In this document: positions 12,343 through 24,332 of the stretch, piece after piece
Numbering within the stretch: position 1 is the stretch's first letter
How the letters are laid out: each line of letters begins with the position of its first letter
NCBI RefSeq assembly: GCF_027887165.1
Contig: NC_077232.1
Location: forward strand, 15,153,255-15,217,254
Source of the DNA: Monodelphis domestica
Taxonomy: Eukaryota > Chordata > Mammalia > Didelphimorphia > Didelphidae
Direction: 5' to 3'
DNA: 64,000 nucleotides
Translations under genes and position numbers: made by a program
Notes under the pieces: model-generated
Told to the model about the DNA's origin: nothing
The model's input: only the letters and a program-made list of their open reading frames with translations
Databases searched by the model: none

Positions 12343-12634
12343 ATACATGCTCAAACATTACCAACATTTTCTCACTGTCCAATTTGCTGTGGATGAGATC
12401 AACAAGGACCCCCTTTAGCTGCCCAACATATCTCTGGGATACCAGTTGCTCAATAACTTTCACGAAAGTCGATTGGCTGTGGAGAACCCATTGATGTGGT
12501 TGTCAGGGAAGGGGCCAATGATCCCTAACTATAGCTGTGACAGGCAGCACAAATCAATGTTTGTCATTGGAGGGATGTCATCTACCCTGTCCATGGCCAT
12601 GGCCACTTTGTTAGGACTATATAAAGTCCCACAG
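12343..12634 (+). pseudogene. V2R pseudogene A, exon 2 (Venus-flytrap lobe 1)
   Basis: Homologous to exon 2 of units B and C (292 bp in all three; about 11 differences from C). The exon is bounded by an ATTAG acceptor and a GTAAGT donor. The frame encodes the hallmark of the V2R ANF-receptor ligand-binding domain (HFLTVQFAVDEINKDP, then SCDRQHKSMFVIGG). Two substitutions change CATTTG to CTTTAG, giving an in-frame TAG at 12,416-12,418, 24 codons after the first in-frame ATG is counted as codon 1. Downstream codons remain open. With the frameshift in exon 3 this makes unit A a pseudogene. Confidence 0.88.
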
Positions 12635-14910
12635 GTAAGTGAGGCAATACTATTGCCCATTTTCAACCCATATGCTCTATGAATTTATAATACACAATTC
12701 TTTATATAATCTGTTTTGGCACCAGGGAGTCAATTCACATTCATCAAGAAGTCCTAGGCACAGATATGAAATAAGAAATAGAGAAAGAAAAAAAAATGTC
12801 CCTTCCATGAATGAACTCACTCTGTTCATTAATTGAGGTGATGCTATATTGAGTTATTCATTTTTAGTGATGATTTTGAATCAAATAAATATCTTCCCAA
12901 GAAGTAGTCCTATCCTCTCAGTTCACTTTTTAATTTGGAGAAAAATTCTGAAGAATTTGGAGAGGTTATTTTTTTTCCAGTTTCAGAACAGAAATTTGCC
13001 AGGGTAAGGACTATGCTTCTATATATTGTGAAATTAATTTGTATATTATCCTACATATATGAAGCATTTTTCCATCCCTTATGCTCTGTTTTAATAATTA
13101 TTATCTAATTCTGTATTTACAGTGATTTGAAAATTTTAGCTGAGAGTTTGTTCCCTTCTTTAATCTGGACCTGATTTGTTAAATATGTGATGTATTCTTT
13201 AGACACAAATTTTTTTTTATCTCTTAAAGTAAACTTATTTCTGGGGATTAAATATCAAGTGCCTGATATGCATTTTCTAATTGGATCCTCAGAGAACTCT
13301 ATGATGAAGAAGAAAAAAACCCCTGGGTGTTCTGGATATAGAGTCATCATCATGACAAAGAAGCAGAATCAAGAGCTGCTTAAGTGAAAAGGCTGGTCTC
13401 CATTTACTTGCTTGTCCAAATGCATCTCTCCATAGGCAAGGAAGATGAGTATTTGCATTAGCAAAGTAAGAAATTACATATTTCAGTAAATTCCCTGATG
13501 TTTCCCTGTCACAACCTACTTATAAGGTCATTGTTTCTTTACATTGCCCTTTGGTAGTTTCACAGTTTTCATTCTTCAAAGACCATGGTGATGGTGATTC
13601 ATCATCCCCCTTTTTTTGTAGCAAGTTCCTATGAGTAGCAATTGTGAATATCAACATTCATTTGAAGTTTGGGTCACTCAAATAAATGACTAATTTCCCA
13701 ACTAGAACCAGTACAATTCCATTCAAACTACATTGATTATATAGTGTCATTTGATACCCATAATACAAAAAAAAGTCATTAATAAGGAAAACACAATTAC
13801 TAAAAAATAAAAGTGTCCTCATAATTTTATGTAGTTTTTATTATTCTGTTGGGTCAGAAATCGGTGCACTAATAATGTTATACCCATAAATTACTTTTCC
13901 ACTACCTTTGCTCAATAGCTACTGCATTAGCTGCCTTTCTGGCCTTTGGAACAAATTATTCTCATCATCCCATTTTAACACAGTAGATTTCCATTCCTAA
14001 CTGAGTCTGTGCTTTGAGGCTGGACACTTACCCTCCACGTGGTTTAGACTGTCTGCCAATAAAGTTTTACTAGTATGTGGTCACATTGCATGCCAGAGTT
14101 CCTAGGAGCCACAGGTGAGTATTGATAGACATCAAAAAGGTATTGTGTTTTCAGGGGAGGATTAGCAACTCCTATTACTGCTGATTCTTATTCAGGGTTG
14201 CTCAAATTATTCTTATATACATCTTATATACACTTGATTTGGAACTTTTTTGGTCCAGTGATTAAAAACTCTTCATTCTTCAAATTCTCCTTACCTTGAC
14301 ATGAATAAAATCCTCCATGCAGAAAGGCTGGATAAAGGAATGGTTGTTGTATAAAGTTAAAAAAATGATGAGATTAATTAAGATAATATATATTAAGACA
14401 TATAACTGTGCTCCAATATTAAACTGATAAGTTTATTCAAGAGACTTAAAATCTGTTCTGTTTTCATCATAATAAAAGAATTTAGAGCAATGAGGAGATG
14501 TTCCAAAGAAGCTGATTTTGAAAATAAAGAATGTAAGAAAAAGGGGACTAATAGGAAGAGTTGTATTGTTTTTAGAGGAAAATGATATTACTTCATTTCA
14601 AAGTTTCAAACAGAGATAATTGTTTGAGGACATATGAGTAAAATGATATTTTATACAGGAGAGATAAGGAGTTTCTTTCAAAGTGTCTCAATCCTTAATT
14701 TTGTCATTTTCTGATCTGAATCTTGAACCCACCTAGAGAATTGCCTTCTATTAAAAGTATTGTAGCCAAGATCTATGCAATTATGTTAAAGAGAATATAT
14801 CAATTCTTTCAATGTACAAGGCTTTGATATTTGCTTGAGAGGAAATTTAAAGAAATCAGAAATTGCTTCCATATCAACACTCCAATTATTTCTTCTTTAT
14901 ATTCATGTAG

Positions 14911-15713
14911 CTCAGCTATAGCTCATTTGATCTTCTCCTGTCTGATGACGTCCTGTATCCATATGTCTATCAACTGGGCAGCAGGGAATCCACTCTGCAC
15001 CTGGCAGCAGTTCAACTGATGCTACATTTTGGTTGGATTTGGGTGGGGCTGATTATTTCATATGACCTGACAGGGGAACAATTCTTCAGGCATCTAAAGG
15101 GGAGATGGCCTGGAATGGTTTATGTCTCGCTTTTACAGAACAAATTTCTGAAAAATTTGAACAAGAAGATGATGATATTAAATTCTTGGCTAGGATCCTT
15201 GGGTCCTCATCCAATGTGATTTTCATTTATGGAAATACAGACTCCCTTAAATTTTTTTCTGAATTATTGGTTGCCTTTGTATTTTATGGGAAGATGTTTG
15301 TCATCAGTGCTTCATGGGACTATTCTGCATATTCTACTGATAAAATGAAGAGCAATTTTCATGGTACATTAATATTTTCACAATTCAAGAGGGAGATTCC
15401 TGATTTCACAGATTTCCTAAAAAGTGTGCATCCCCAAGCCAACCCTGAAGAAATTTTCCTAAAGTCTTACTGGCAGATAGTCTTTAATTGTTTACTTTCA
15501 GAAATAAAGAATTTAAATATGAGTTATCAACAATGCGATGAATGTTTAACCTTTGCAGATGTATCTTCTATTTATTTTGACGAGACCACAATGCAACTGA
15601 GTTCTAATATCTACAATGGAGTTTATTTATTGGCTCATTCACTCCACCAAATGCTTCAGACTGAGGCCAAAGATCTATCAGAACTTCTAGCATACCCACT
15701 TCTTTCTTGGAAG
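14911..15713 (+). pseudogene. V2R pseudogene A, exon 3 (Venus-flytrap domain)
   Basis: Homologous to the 804-bp exon 3 of B and C but 803 bp long. The acceptor is CATGTAG and the donor AAG|GTAACC. It starts in frame with LSYS.FDLLLSDD and reaches HFGWIWVGLIISYDLTGEQF. A 1-bp deletion in the purine run at about 15,096-15,101 (CTAAAGGGGAG against CTAAAAGAGGAG in C) then shifts the frame. The remainder is open in the other frame for about 200 codons (GLCLAFTEQISEKF to YPLLSWK). The long open remainder suggests recent inactivation. No exon for the cysteine-rich or membrane part follows. Confidence 0.9.
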
Positions 15714-15769
15714 GTAACCATCTTTTCAAGGAAGGCAACATAGAATTTGGCACAGGCTACTCCCAACAC

Positions 15770-15960
15770 TTATTTTTTTTTATCATTATTACATTTTAAT
15801 AACAAATTTGCATTTGTTTACCAAAATTATATTATACATGCCCTCTCCCTCTCTTCTTCCCTCCCCACTCCTGGACTTGAGAAACAATTCAAACTGGGTC
15901 ATACATATATTGTTCCTCAAAATATATTTCCATAGTATTCATATTTGGAAGTGAATAATC
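15770..15960 (-). repeat. L1-type 3' UTR fragment in region after exon 3
   Basis: AACAAATTTGCATTTGTTTA, the CTCTCCCTCTCTTC pyrimidine run and AAATATATTTCCATAGTATT resemble the antisense 3' UTR layout of the window's L1 elements (compare 28,515-28,620). It is co-duplicated at 23,055-23,245 and 54,930-55,120, so it predates the unit duplications. Confidence 0.45.
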
Positions 15961-16299
15961 TCATAAAATCCAAAACAAACCATATACTAAAATAAAAAAT
16001 ACATTATTCTATGATGAATAATCTATCTTTGTATGATATTGCAATGACCTGAGATTCCAAAATGACAATTTGCTCCTTATATTTTTCTATTTTATTTGAT
16101 TATATGAAATTCTGTATAAAAACCATGGTATTCTCTTAGATAATCCCCATTTTCACCAACTATGATAGAATGATCTTGAGGAAAATAATGATGTTCTTAT
16201 TTATGCATATTTTTCAGCATATAACTCTATGTGGTAGGAGAGTTCCATTAACACAACTCAAATTTGGGGTATTTATTCTGTGCTGGATCACAATACTAC

Positions 16300-16597
16300 T
16301 GTAAAAATTAAATTATAATTTCTAATAATAGAAACACTATATTTTAATAGATTTATTAATAATTAGAAATTAAGGAATAAATAAGATACAAAATATAGAC
16401 CATGTGTCCATGGCTGATCAGCCAGTTCAAACAACCTCCCTTATCAAGACCATGCTTAGGACATTAAGTAAAGAGCTGGGACCTTCCACATCCCCACCTA
16501 ATATTCTTTATCCAAAGGTAGTACATAATGACAGGAAGTCAGTGGTCTCCTGGAAATGTAGTTTTTTTTTTTTAGGGTAACACATTTTCAATTATAT
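16300..16597 (-). mobile_element. Short LTR (unit A copy)
   Basis: A member of the 280-310-bp LTR-like repeat that occurs in pairs in the units. On the minus strand it carries AATAAATCTAT-type polyadenylation sequence and ends in TTTTTACAG. The C-tract at 16,600-16,606 just beyond its minus-strand 5' end reads as a G-rich polypurine tract, the expected neighbour of a 3' LTR. The partner 5' LTR is missing because unit A stops at 17,430. Confidence 0.55.
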
Positions 16598-17431
16598 ATC
16601 CCCCCCAAGAACCAAGGAAGGCTGATTACTCCAATGGATCTTATAAACATAATCAAGTTTGAAATTACAATAATTTGGGGAAAAAAGGAAAAGAGAACAA
16701 AATCAAGTATTGCTAAGTGCATTTACAGAAAGGCAGTTAGGAGGCAGTGTCCTTTTGCATAAGAGGACACATACAAAACAAATGCATTCAATCCCACACA
16801 GTTCAAATCACCATATCCCAAATTTCACTCTGGATATTCTGGTGAAATGGGTGGTCTGTGTAGTCATCTTCATGGTGCCTTTTCTAAACTGTTCACTTTC
16901 TGGATTTAGAGAGGTAGCAGGTTTCTTAACCGTAAATTACTCTCAAAAAGAATTGAAACTTTGAAATTTAAAATAATACATTCCCCCTGTGGAAGATGTT
17001 GAAAAAACCCAGGGATCACTTAGGGATTCATGACTGAGTTATGAGGCATATGATTCTGTTATCAAAAGAAAAAAAGATAAACATAAAAGAAACAAATGGA
17101 AGAAGAAGTAAAAATTTTTGGGAGAGAGAAAAAATTCAAAATCAGAATCAAATAGCAAAAATTTATGTACATACTATTTTGAGTAAACAAGAATAAATTT
17201 ATAACAGGCCCTAATATTAGGATCCAATTAAAGTAATTTCTATCCCACAAGTCTGTAGGACAAACTGCAGTACTAATTTACTTACCCATTTGTAGCCAAG
17301 TCTACAGGAAGTTGCCACACTATGAAAGACAGAATAGAGAGTAGAATATAAGAGCCATGTAGGAGCCAAATTTGAGATACTTGGTAGAATGTAGGAAAAG
17401 GAAGACCTGCCTCTGATATATGTCAGAAGGG

Positions 17432-17432
<1 letters not shown>

Positions 17433-17473
<41 letters not shown>
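17433..17473. repeat. (TA)n microsatellite at the A/B junction
   Basis: About 20 TA dinucleotides, uninterrupted. It lies exactly where homology of unit A to unit C stops and just before a solo LTR, so it marks the duplication breakpoint. Confidence 0.9.
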
Positions 17474-17475
<2 letters not shown>

Positions 17476-17497
17476 TTATGACAGAAAACCCTTGGCA

Positions 17498-18359
17498 TGG
17501 GAGGGTCCTCCTCCTCCCTTCTTAAGATTACTTTAGGACAGAAACCTTTTGCTGAACAATGGAAAGGACTTTGACCTGTGCTTAAGCATAGAACAGGAAT
17601 TTCTTTGAGTCATGATTGATTTTAGAATTGATACAATGGAGATACTTGGAATCAATCTCCACCCTACTCAGTCCTAACAGGATTGAGGAAGGGCTGCAGC
17701 ATAGATCAAAATTTAATTATTCCAATCTCTACCCTACTCAGGTTAACAGGATTTAGGAAGGGCTGTAGCAAAGGATCAAAGATTTAATTATTTGAGAATA
17801 TGAGCTTCAACAGACATGTGCAAAGCCAGAGACCTCTGGGCGGTCCTGGGTTAAGCTAGAGCCTCCATTGGCACAGGGAAATTGATGGACAGTGATTGGT
17901 AGATGTGAGAACTGAGGGGAAGGAACTTGGATGGTTTCCTTAAAGATAGAGGGGTCTGAAGACTCAGGGGGTGGTTGAGGAGTTGGTCTGAGTGGTTGGA
18001 GTGTGCTCTGAGAAGCTTGCTCTGAAGGAAGCTGAAGATGGGGGCCTTTGAGACTGTTTCTCCATTTTGGTCACGTGAGTAATAGGGACTGATCTCATTT
18101 CTTTGCCCCAGCTATCTAAGGGCTTGGGCCTTTTTGGCCCAGCCTAAACAGAGGGGGTATTTAAGCCCTATTCCCTTCTCTCCCCTTTCTCTCTCCCTCT
18201 CTCTCTCTATCTCTAATTCCTTTCTTACTCCTGTCTGTAATTAAACTCTATAAAAGGTTGACGGCTGACTTGAGTTTTCATTTAGGAATTACATAGCTGA
18301 ATTCCTTGGTGACCTTAAATTAATATATATCAGTCTTTTAAAGTGATTTCCTTGTCACA
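17498..18359 (+). mobile_element. Solo LTR between V2R units A and B
   Basis: About 860 bp, plus strand, near-identical to 45,813-46,664. It holds a TATA-like box (TATTTAAG, 18,159-18,166), a C/T-rich (CTCT)n leader, an ATTAAA polyadenylation signal (18,240-18,245) and a 3' end of CTTGTCACA. No gag, pol or env flanks it, so it is a solo LTR. The 5' end is taken at TG 17,498; 17,474-17,497 is unassigned. Unit B homology starts right after it. It lies about 1.3 kb upstream of B exon 2 in the sense orientation. Confidence 0.8.
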
Positions 18360-18770
18360 AAAGTAACATCAATGGCTAATTATGACCAAAATTACCAAAT
18401 TTTAACTCATCTATTGCTGTTTTTGAGCCTTTCAGATTCTGACTCAAAACAATTTTTCCTGTGAAGGTTTATTGCACGACACTCCTTATCAAGTTATGGA
18501 CATTGAGTCCTAACTGATTTTCTCGCTTTCTTTTACTCATGAAATCACAGCTCCTTCAAGATATTTTAACGAAGACTGTTCCATATTTCTGAAAGATGCC
18601 CTCATGTCTACACTGTCTAACAAAATACTTTTTTTCCTTTAAAGCTGATCATGTGTACTACTTACAATAAGGATTTTACTTTGAGTCTTCAATTCATTTT
18701 AACTAAATGCCTGCAATTTCTTTGTAAACTTTGTTTTGTATATACTTTGTATATACTTTATTGCATGTGC

Positions 18771-18803
<33 letters not shown>

Positions 18804-19635
18804 TGTATACAAGTTATTTCCTGTGGATCAAATATATAGAAAATATGAATTTTAATTTTAATTATATATTTAAGTTTCTAGCTCCAAAAATGGTGTTGGG
18901 CACAGAAAATGTATTTTACAAATAAATATGTAAATAATACATAACAGAAAAAATCAGAGGAAGTGTCAAGTGGCTACTCTTTTCCACTGTGGAATTTCTG
19001 TGGTAGCATGACATCTCAAACAGCAACAATCACTTATGTAATTATTGTCAGACACCTACCCCACATTATTCGTGGCAATTATTGCTTCTCCACCTACTCA
19101 GCTTGTATTAAAACATTGAGAATGTCACAAATAGTTGCAGACTGATTTCACTACAAAATTACAAATGTACAGCTGGATATTTCTATGGGTGATTTCTTTT
19201 TCTTTTTCCACAATAGCTATTCTAAATCTTATGCTAGGCTTTACAAACTTCCAATATCTCATTTTTCTCCTAAACTTCAGCTGTGATCATTGCCTTACTA
19301 TAAGCTGAAAATAAAAGTCTTGAGGTTTATTTCCTATTCCTCCCACTCCATTCCAAATATACAATTATCACAGTTGTCTATCCTTTATTCCCTTATTTCA
19401 GTGTCTGATGAAGAGGTGTATACACTCACTTGCACACTCATAATTTCAACTAATGTGTAAATTTTCCACTTATATTTCTTTCCTTCACTCAATGACAGCC
19501 CTTTAAATATCAGTCATAGTTTCTATATAGTCTGAAATACTCAGCTAATGACCCATATTTTATCCATCATGATACTTTGCCATTCCTGTGCCTGCCAAGC
19601 TGTGCCTAATTCTTACTTTTTTCTTGTCACATTAG

Positions 19636-19927
19636 ATACATGCTCAAACATTACCAACATTTTCTCACTGTCCAATTTGCTGTGGATGAGATCAACAAGG
19701 ACCCCCATTTGCTGCCCAACATAACTCTGGGATACCAGTTGCTCAATAACTTCCATGAAAGTCGATTTGCTGTGGAGAACTCCTTGATGTGGTTGTCAGG
19801 GAAGGGGCCAACGATCCCTAACTATAGCTGTGACAGGCAGCGCAAATCAGTGGTTGTCATTGGAGGGATGTCATCTACACTGTCCATGGCCATGGCCACT
19901 TTGTTAGGACTATATAAAGTCCCACAG
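19636..19927 (+). CDS. V2R B, exon 2 (Venus-flytrap lobe 1)
   Basis: A vomeronasal type-2 receptor exon for the first ligand-binding lobe; the product class is a family C receptor of basal vomeronasal neurons. It runs from an ATTAG acceptor to a CACAG|GTAAGT donor, 292 bp, with no stop. Readable segments are FLTVQFAVDEINKDPHLLPN, an N-glycosylation sequon (NIT), LMWLSGKGPTIPNYSCDR and VVVIGGMSSTLSMAMATLLG, ending LYKVPQ at phase 0. It needs one base from a preceding exon (phase 2), but no exon 1 was found upstream; an LTR lies there instead. The in-frame ATG at 19,640 is internal in the intact unit C. It differs from C exon 2 at 6 of 292 bases. Confidence 0.88.
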
Positions 19928-22198
19928 GTAAGTGAGGCAATACTATTGCCCATTTTCAACCCTTATGCTCTACGAGTTTATAATACACAATTCTTTATAT
20001 ATAATCTGTACCTGCATCAAGGAGTCAATTCACATTCATCAAGAAGCTCTAGACACAGATTTGAAATAAGAAATAAAAAAGTAGAAAAAAATGTCCCTTC
20101 CATGAATGAACTCACTCTGTTCATTAATTGACAGGATACTATATTGAATTATTCATTTTGAGTGATGATTTTGAATCAAATAAATATCTTCCCAAGAAGT
20201 AGTCCTATCCTCTCAGTTCACCATAGTATATTTGAGAAAAATTCTGAAGAATTTGGAGAGGTTATTTTTTTTCCAGTTTCAGAACTGAAATTTGCCAGGG
20301 TAAGGACTATGTTTCTATTTAATGTGAAATTAATTTGTACATTTATCCTACATATATGAAGCTTTTGTCCATCCCTTATGCTCTGTTTTAATAATTAGTA
20401 TCTAATTCTGTGGTTATGCTGATTTTAAAATTTCACCTGAGAGTTTGTTCACTTCTTTAATCTGGGCCTGGTTTGTTAAATATGTGATGTATTCTTTAGA
20501 CACAAATTTTTTATCTCTTCAAATAAACTTATTTCTGGGGACTAAATATCAAGTGCCTGATATGCAATTTCTAATTGGATCCTCAGAGAATATTATGATG
20601 AAGAAGAAAAAAAAACCCTGGGTGTTATGGATATAGAGTCATCATCATGACCATGAAGCAGAATCAAGAGCTGGTTAAGTGCAAAGTCTGGTCTCCATTT
20701 ACTTGGTTGTCCAAATGCATCCCTCCATTGGCAAGGAAGATGGGTATTTGCATTAGGAAAGTAAGAAATTACATATTTCAGTAAATTCTCTGATGTTTCC
20801 CTACCACAACATACTTATAATGTCAATGATTCTTTACAGTGGTAGTTTACATGGTAGTTTCACAGTTTTCATTCTTCAAAGATCATGGTGATGGTGATGC
20901 ATCATCCCCCTTTTTTTAGCTAGTTCCTATGAGTAGCAATTGTGAATATCAACATTCCTTTGAAGTTAGGGTCACTCAAATAAATCACTAATTTACCAAC
21001 TAGGAATCAGTACAATTCCATTCAAACCACATTGAGTATACAGTGTCATGTGATATCCATAATACAAAAAATTCACTAATAAGGAAAATATAATTACTAA
21101 AAAATAAAAGTATCCTCATTCTTTTAGGTATCTTTTATTATTCTGTTGGGTCAGAAAAGGGTGCACTAATTATGTTATACCCATAAATTACTTTTGTATA
21201 CCTTTGCTCAATAGCTACTGCATTAGCTGCCTTCATGGCCTTTGGAACAAATTATTCTCATCATCCCATTTAGATTCAGTAGATTTTCATTCCTAACTGA
21301 GTCTGTGCTTTGAGGCTGCACACTTACTTTACACCAGGTTTAGACTGTCTGCCAATAAAGTTTTACTAGTATGTGGTCATGTTGCATGCTAGTTCTCCTA
21401 GGAGCCACAGGTGAGTGTTGATAGACATCAGAGGTATTGGGTGTTCAGGGGGAACTAGCAACTCATATTAAGGCTGAGTCTTATTCAGGGTTGCCCAATT
21501 TATTCGTATATACATCTTATATACACTAGATTTGGAACTTTTTGATCCAGGGATTAAAAACTCTTTGTCCATCAAATTTCCCTTCTTACCTTGACATGAA
21601 TAAAATGCTTGATGCAGAAAGACTGGATAAAGGAATAGTTGTTGAATAAAGTTAAAAAATGATGAGATCAATTAAGAGGACATACAACTATACTGCAATA
21701 TTAAACTCATAAGTTCACTCAAAAGACGTAGAGTCTGTTCTGTTTGCATCACGATAAAAGAATTTGAAGCAATGAGCAGATGTTCCAAAGAAGCTGATTT
21801 TGAAAATGATGAATGTAAGAAAAAAGGGAATAATAGGAAGAGTTGTGTAAATGTACAATAGTGTTTTTAGTGGAAGATGGCATTACCTCATTACAAAGTT
21901 TCAAACAGAGATAATTGTTAGAGGAGATACGAGTAAAAGGATATTTTATACGGGAGAGATTAGGAGTTCCTTTCAAAATATTTCACTCCTTAATTCTGTC
22001 ATTTTGTTTTCTGAATCTTGAATATACCTACAGAACTGCCTTCTATTAAATCTTTTGTAGCCAAGATCTATCCAATTATATTAAAGAGAATTTATCAATA
22101 CATTCAATGTATAAGGCTTTACTTGAGATGAAATTTAAAGAACTCAGAAATTGCTTCTATATCAGCACTCCAGTTATTTCTTTTTTATATTCATATAG

Positions 22199-23002
22199 CT
22201 CAGCTATGGCTTATTTGATCTTCTCCTGTCTGATGAGGTCCTGTATCCATACGTCTATCAGCTGGGCAGCAGGGAATCCACTCTGCACCTGGCAGCAGTT
22301 CAACTGATGCTACCTTTTGGTTGGACTTGGGTGGGGCTGATTATTTCATATGACCTGACAGGGGAACAATTCTTTAGACATCTACAAGATGAGATGACCT
22401 GGAATGGTTTATGTTTGGCTTTTACAGAACAAGTTTCTGAAAAATTTAAACAAGGAGATGATCATATTAAATTCTTGTCTAGGATTCTTGGGTCCTCCTC
22501 CAATGTGATTTTCATCTATGGAAATACAGACTTCCTTAAATTTTCTTCTGAATTACTGATTTTTTTTGCATTTTATGGGAAGATGTTCATCATCAGTGCT
22601 TCCTGGGATTTTTCTGCATATTCTACTGATGGAATGATGAGCAATTTTCATGGTACATTAATATTTTCTCAATTGAAGAGGGAGATTCCTGGTTTCACAG
22701 ATTTCCTTAAAAGCGTGCATCCCCAAGCCAACCCTGAGGACATTTTCCTAAAATCTTACTGGGAGATGGCCTTTAATTGTTTACTTTCAGAAAGAAAGGA
22801 TTTAAATATGACTTATCAACAATGCGATGACAGTTTATACTTTGCAGATGTACCTCCTATTTATTTTGACAAGACCATAATGGAACTGAGTTCTAATATC
22901 TACAATGGAGTTTATTTATTGGCTCATACTCTCCACCAAATGCTTCAGACTCAGGCAAAAGATCTATCAGAACTTCCAGCATACCCACTTCTTTCTTGGA
23001 AG
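22199..23002 (+). CDS. V2R B, exon 3 (Venus-flytrap domain)
   Basis: 804 bp, open throughout, with a CATATAG acceptor and an AAG|GTAACC donor, phase 0 at both ends. It follows exon 2 as KVPQ|LSYGLFDLLLSDEV and carries V2R landmarks: YPYVYQLGSRESTLHLAAVQ, FGWTWVGLIISYDLTGEQFF, NVIFIYGNTDFL, MSNFHGTLIF and IYNGVYLLAHTLHQMLQT. A cysteine pair near FNCLLS and QQCDDS matches the family's lobe 2. Predicted location is extracellular. Later exons (end of lobe 1, cysteine-rich linker, seven helices) were not found before the unit ends, so B is incomplete in this window and may be a pseudogene despite clean exons. Confidence 0.9.
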
Positions 23003-23054
23003 GTAACCATACTCTTGCCACATAGAATATGGCACAGGCTACTCATAACACTTG

Positions 23055-23245
23055 TTTTTGTTTTATCATTATTTTATTTTAATAACAAATTTGTATTTGT
23101 TTTCCAAAATTATATTATTCATGCTCTCTCCATCTCTTTTTCCCTCCCCATTCCTGGAGTTGAGAAACAATTCAATCTTGGTCATATGTGTATTTTTACT
23201 CAAAACATATTTCCATATTATTCATGTTTGGAAGTGAATAACCTT
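23055..23245 (-). repeat. L1-type 3' UTR fragment after B exon 3
   Basis: Same fragment as at 15,770-15,960. The exon 3 frame happens to stay open through the splice donor and across this repeat to a stop at about 23,275, adding about 90 codons with a hydrophobic LLITLVFVLSLFYF stretch. I treat that extension as intronic. Confidence 0.45.
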
Positions 23246-23585
23246 ATAAATCCCCAAACCGAAACCATATACTAAAATAAGAAAATACATTATTCTATGT
23301 TGAAACATCTATCTTTGTATGATATTTCAATGATCTGAGACTTCAATATGACCACTTACTCCCTATTTTTGTCTATTTTATTTGTTTATATGACATTCTG
23401 TGTAAAAACTATGGTATTCTCTTAGATAATCACCATTTACTCCAATTCTAATATAAAGATCTTGGGAAAAAATATTGATGTTTTTCTTATACACATTTTT
23501 CAGCATATAACTCTATGTGGTAGGAGAGTTCCATTAATTCAACTCAAATTTAGGGTATTTATTCTGTGCTGGATCACAATACTAC

Positions 23586-23888
23586 TGTAAAAATTAAATT
23601 ATAATTTCTAATAATAGAAATACTATATTTTAATATATTTATTAATGATAATTAGAAATCAAGGAACAAAGAAGATACAAAATATAGACCATGTGTTCAT
23701 GGCTGATCATCCTGTTCAAACCCCCCCATCCCCATTATCATGACCAAGCTTAGGACAGAAAGTAAAAAGCTGGGAACTTCCACATTCCTACCTAATATCC
23801 TTTATCCAAAGGAAGTACATAATGACAGGAAGTCAGTGGGCTCCTGGGAAAGTAGTTTTTTTTAGGGTAATAGATTTTCAAATATATA
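23586..23888 (-). mobile_element. 3' LTR of minus-strand LTR element, unit B
   Basis: Direct-repeat partner of 27,189-27,470. Both span from GTAAAAATT(A/C)AATTATAAT to GATTTTCAA(A/T)(T)ATAT. On the minus strand it contains a TTAATAAAT polyadenylation motif. The C-rich CTCCCCTGAG beside it is a weak polypurine tract in antisense; the A and C copies have longer C-tracts here. It predates the unit duplications. Confidence 0.55.
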
Positions 23889-24254
23889 AACTCCCCTGAG
23901 ATCTGAGGAAGACTGATTTCTCCAATAGATCTTTTAACCAACATTGAAATTATAACAATTTGGGGGAAAAGGAAAAGAGATCAAAATCAAGATTGCTAAG
24001 TGCATTTACAGAAAGGCAGTTAGGGGACAGTCCCTTTTTGCATACGAGAATACATATAAAACAAATGCATTCAATTCCACACAGTTCAAATCACCATATC
24101 CCAAAGTTCTCTCTGGATCTTCTGGAGAAATGTGTGGTCTGTGCAGTCATCTTCACGGTGCCTTCTCTAAAGAGTTCACTTTCTAGATTTGGAGAGGTAA
24201 CATGTTTCTTAACCTAAAATTATTCTCAAAAATAATTTTAATTTTGCAATTTAA

Positions 24255-24332
24255 AATAATACATTCCCTCCTGAAGAAGATGTTGAAAAATACAATAATA
24301 CATTCCCTCCTGAAGAAGATGTTGAAAAATAC
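24255..24332. repeat. 39-bp perfect tandem duplication
   Basis: Two adjacent identical 39-bp copies (24,255-24,293 and 24,294-24,332) beginning AATAATACATTCCCTCCTGA. The equivalent places in A (about 16,970) and C (about 56,140) have a single copy, so this is a recent slippage or duplication private to unit B. Confidence 0.9.

Larger units (their letters stand above)
9233..17430 (+). repeat. Tandem V2R gene unit A
   Basis: This segment aligns collinearly with unit C from about 48,445 to 56,590: intron 1 remnant, exon 2, intron 2, exon 3 and the proximal part of the region after exon 3. The left edge is abrupt (CTAAGTCACCAGGAAAG here, CTAAGTCATCAGGAAAG in C), so the copy begins inside intron 1 and no exon 1 is carried. 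The right edge is a (TA)n tract at 17,433. The gaps 9,233-12,342, 12,635-14,910 and 15,714-17,430 hold only intronic and repeat sequence. A (TG)n run lies near 11,475-11,495. Confidence 0.85.

Noticed and set aside
17217..17498. Minus-strand frame with IY repeats, and similar frames near 18,731.
   Set aside because: They are translations of (TA)n microsatellites.
23003..23275. Open reading frame of B exon 3 continuing about 90 codons past the splice donor with a hydrophobic stretch; also in C to 55,150. Could suggest a single-pass membrane form.
   Set aside because: The donor AAG|GTAACC is conserved in all three units, the extension overlaps an L1-type 3' UTR repeat, and unit A's version stops at once. 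Chance read-through is simpler.
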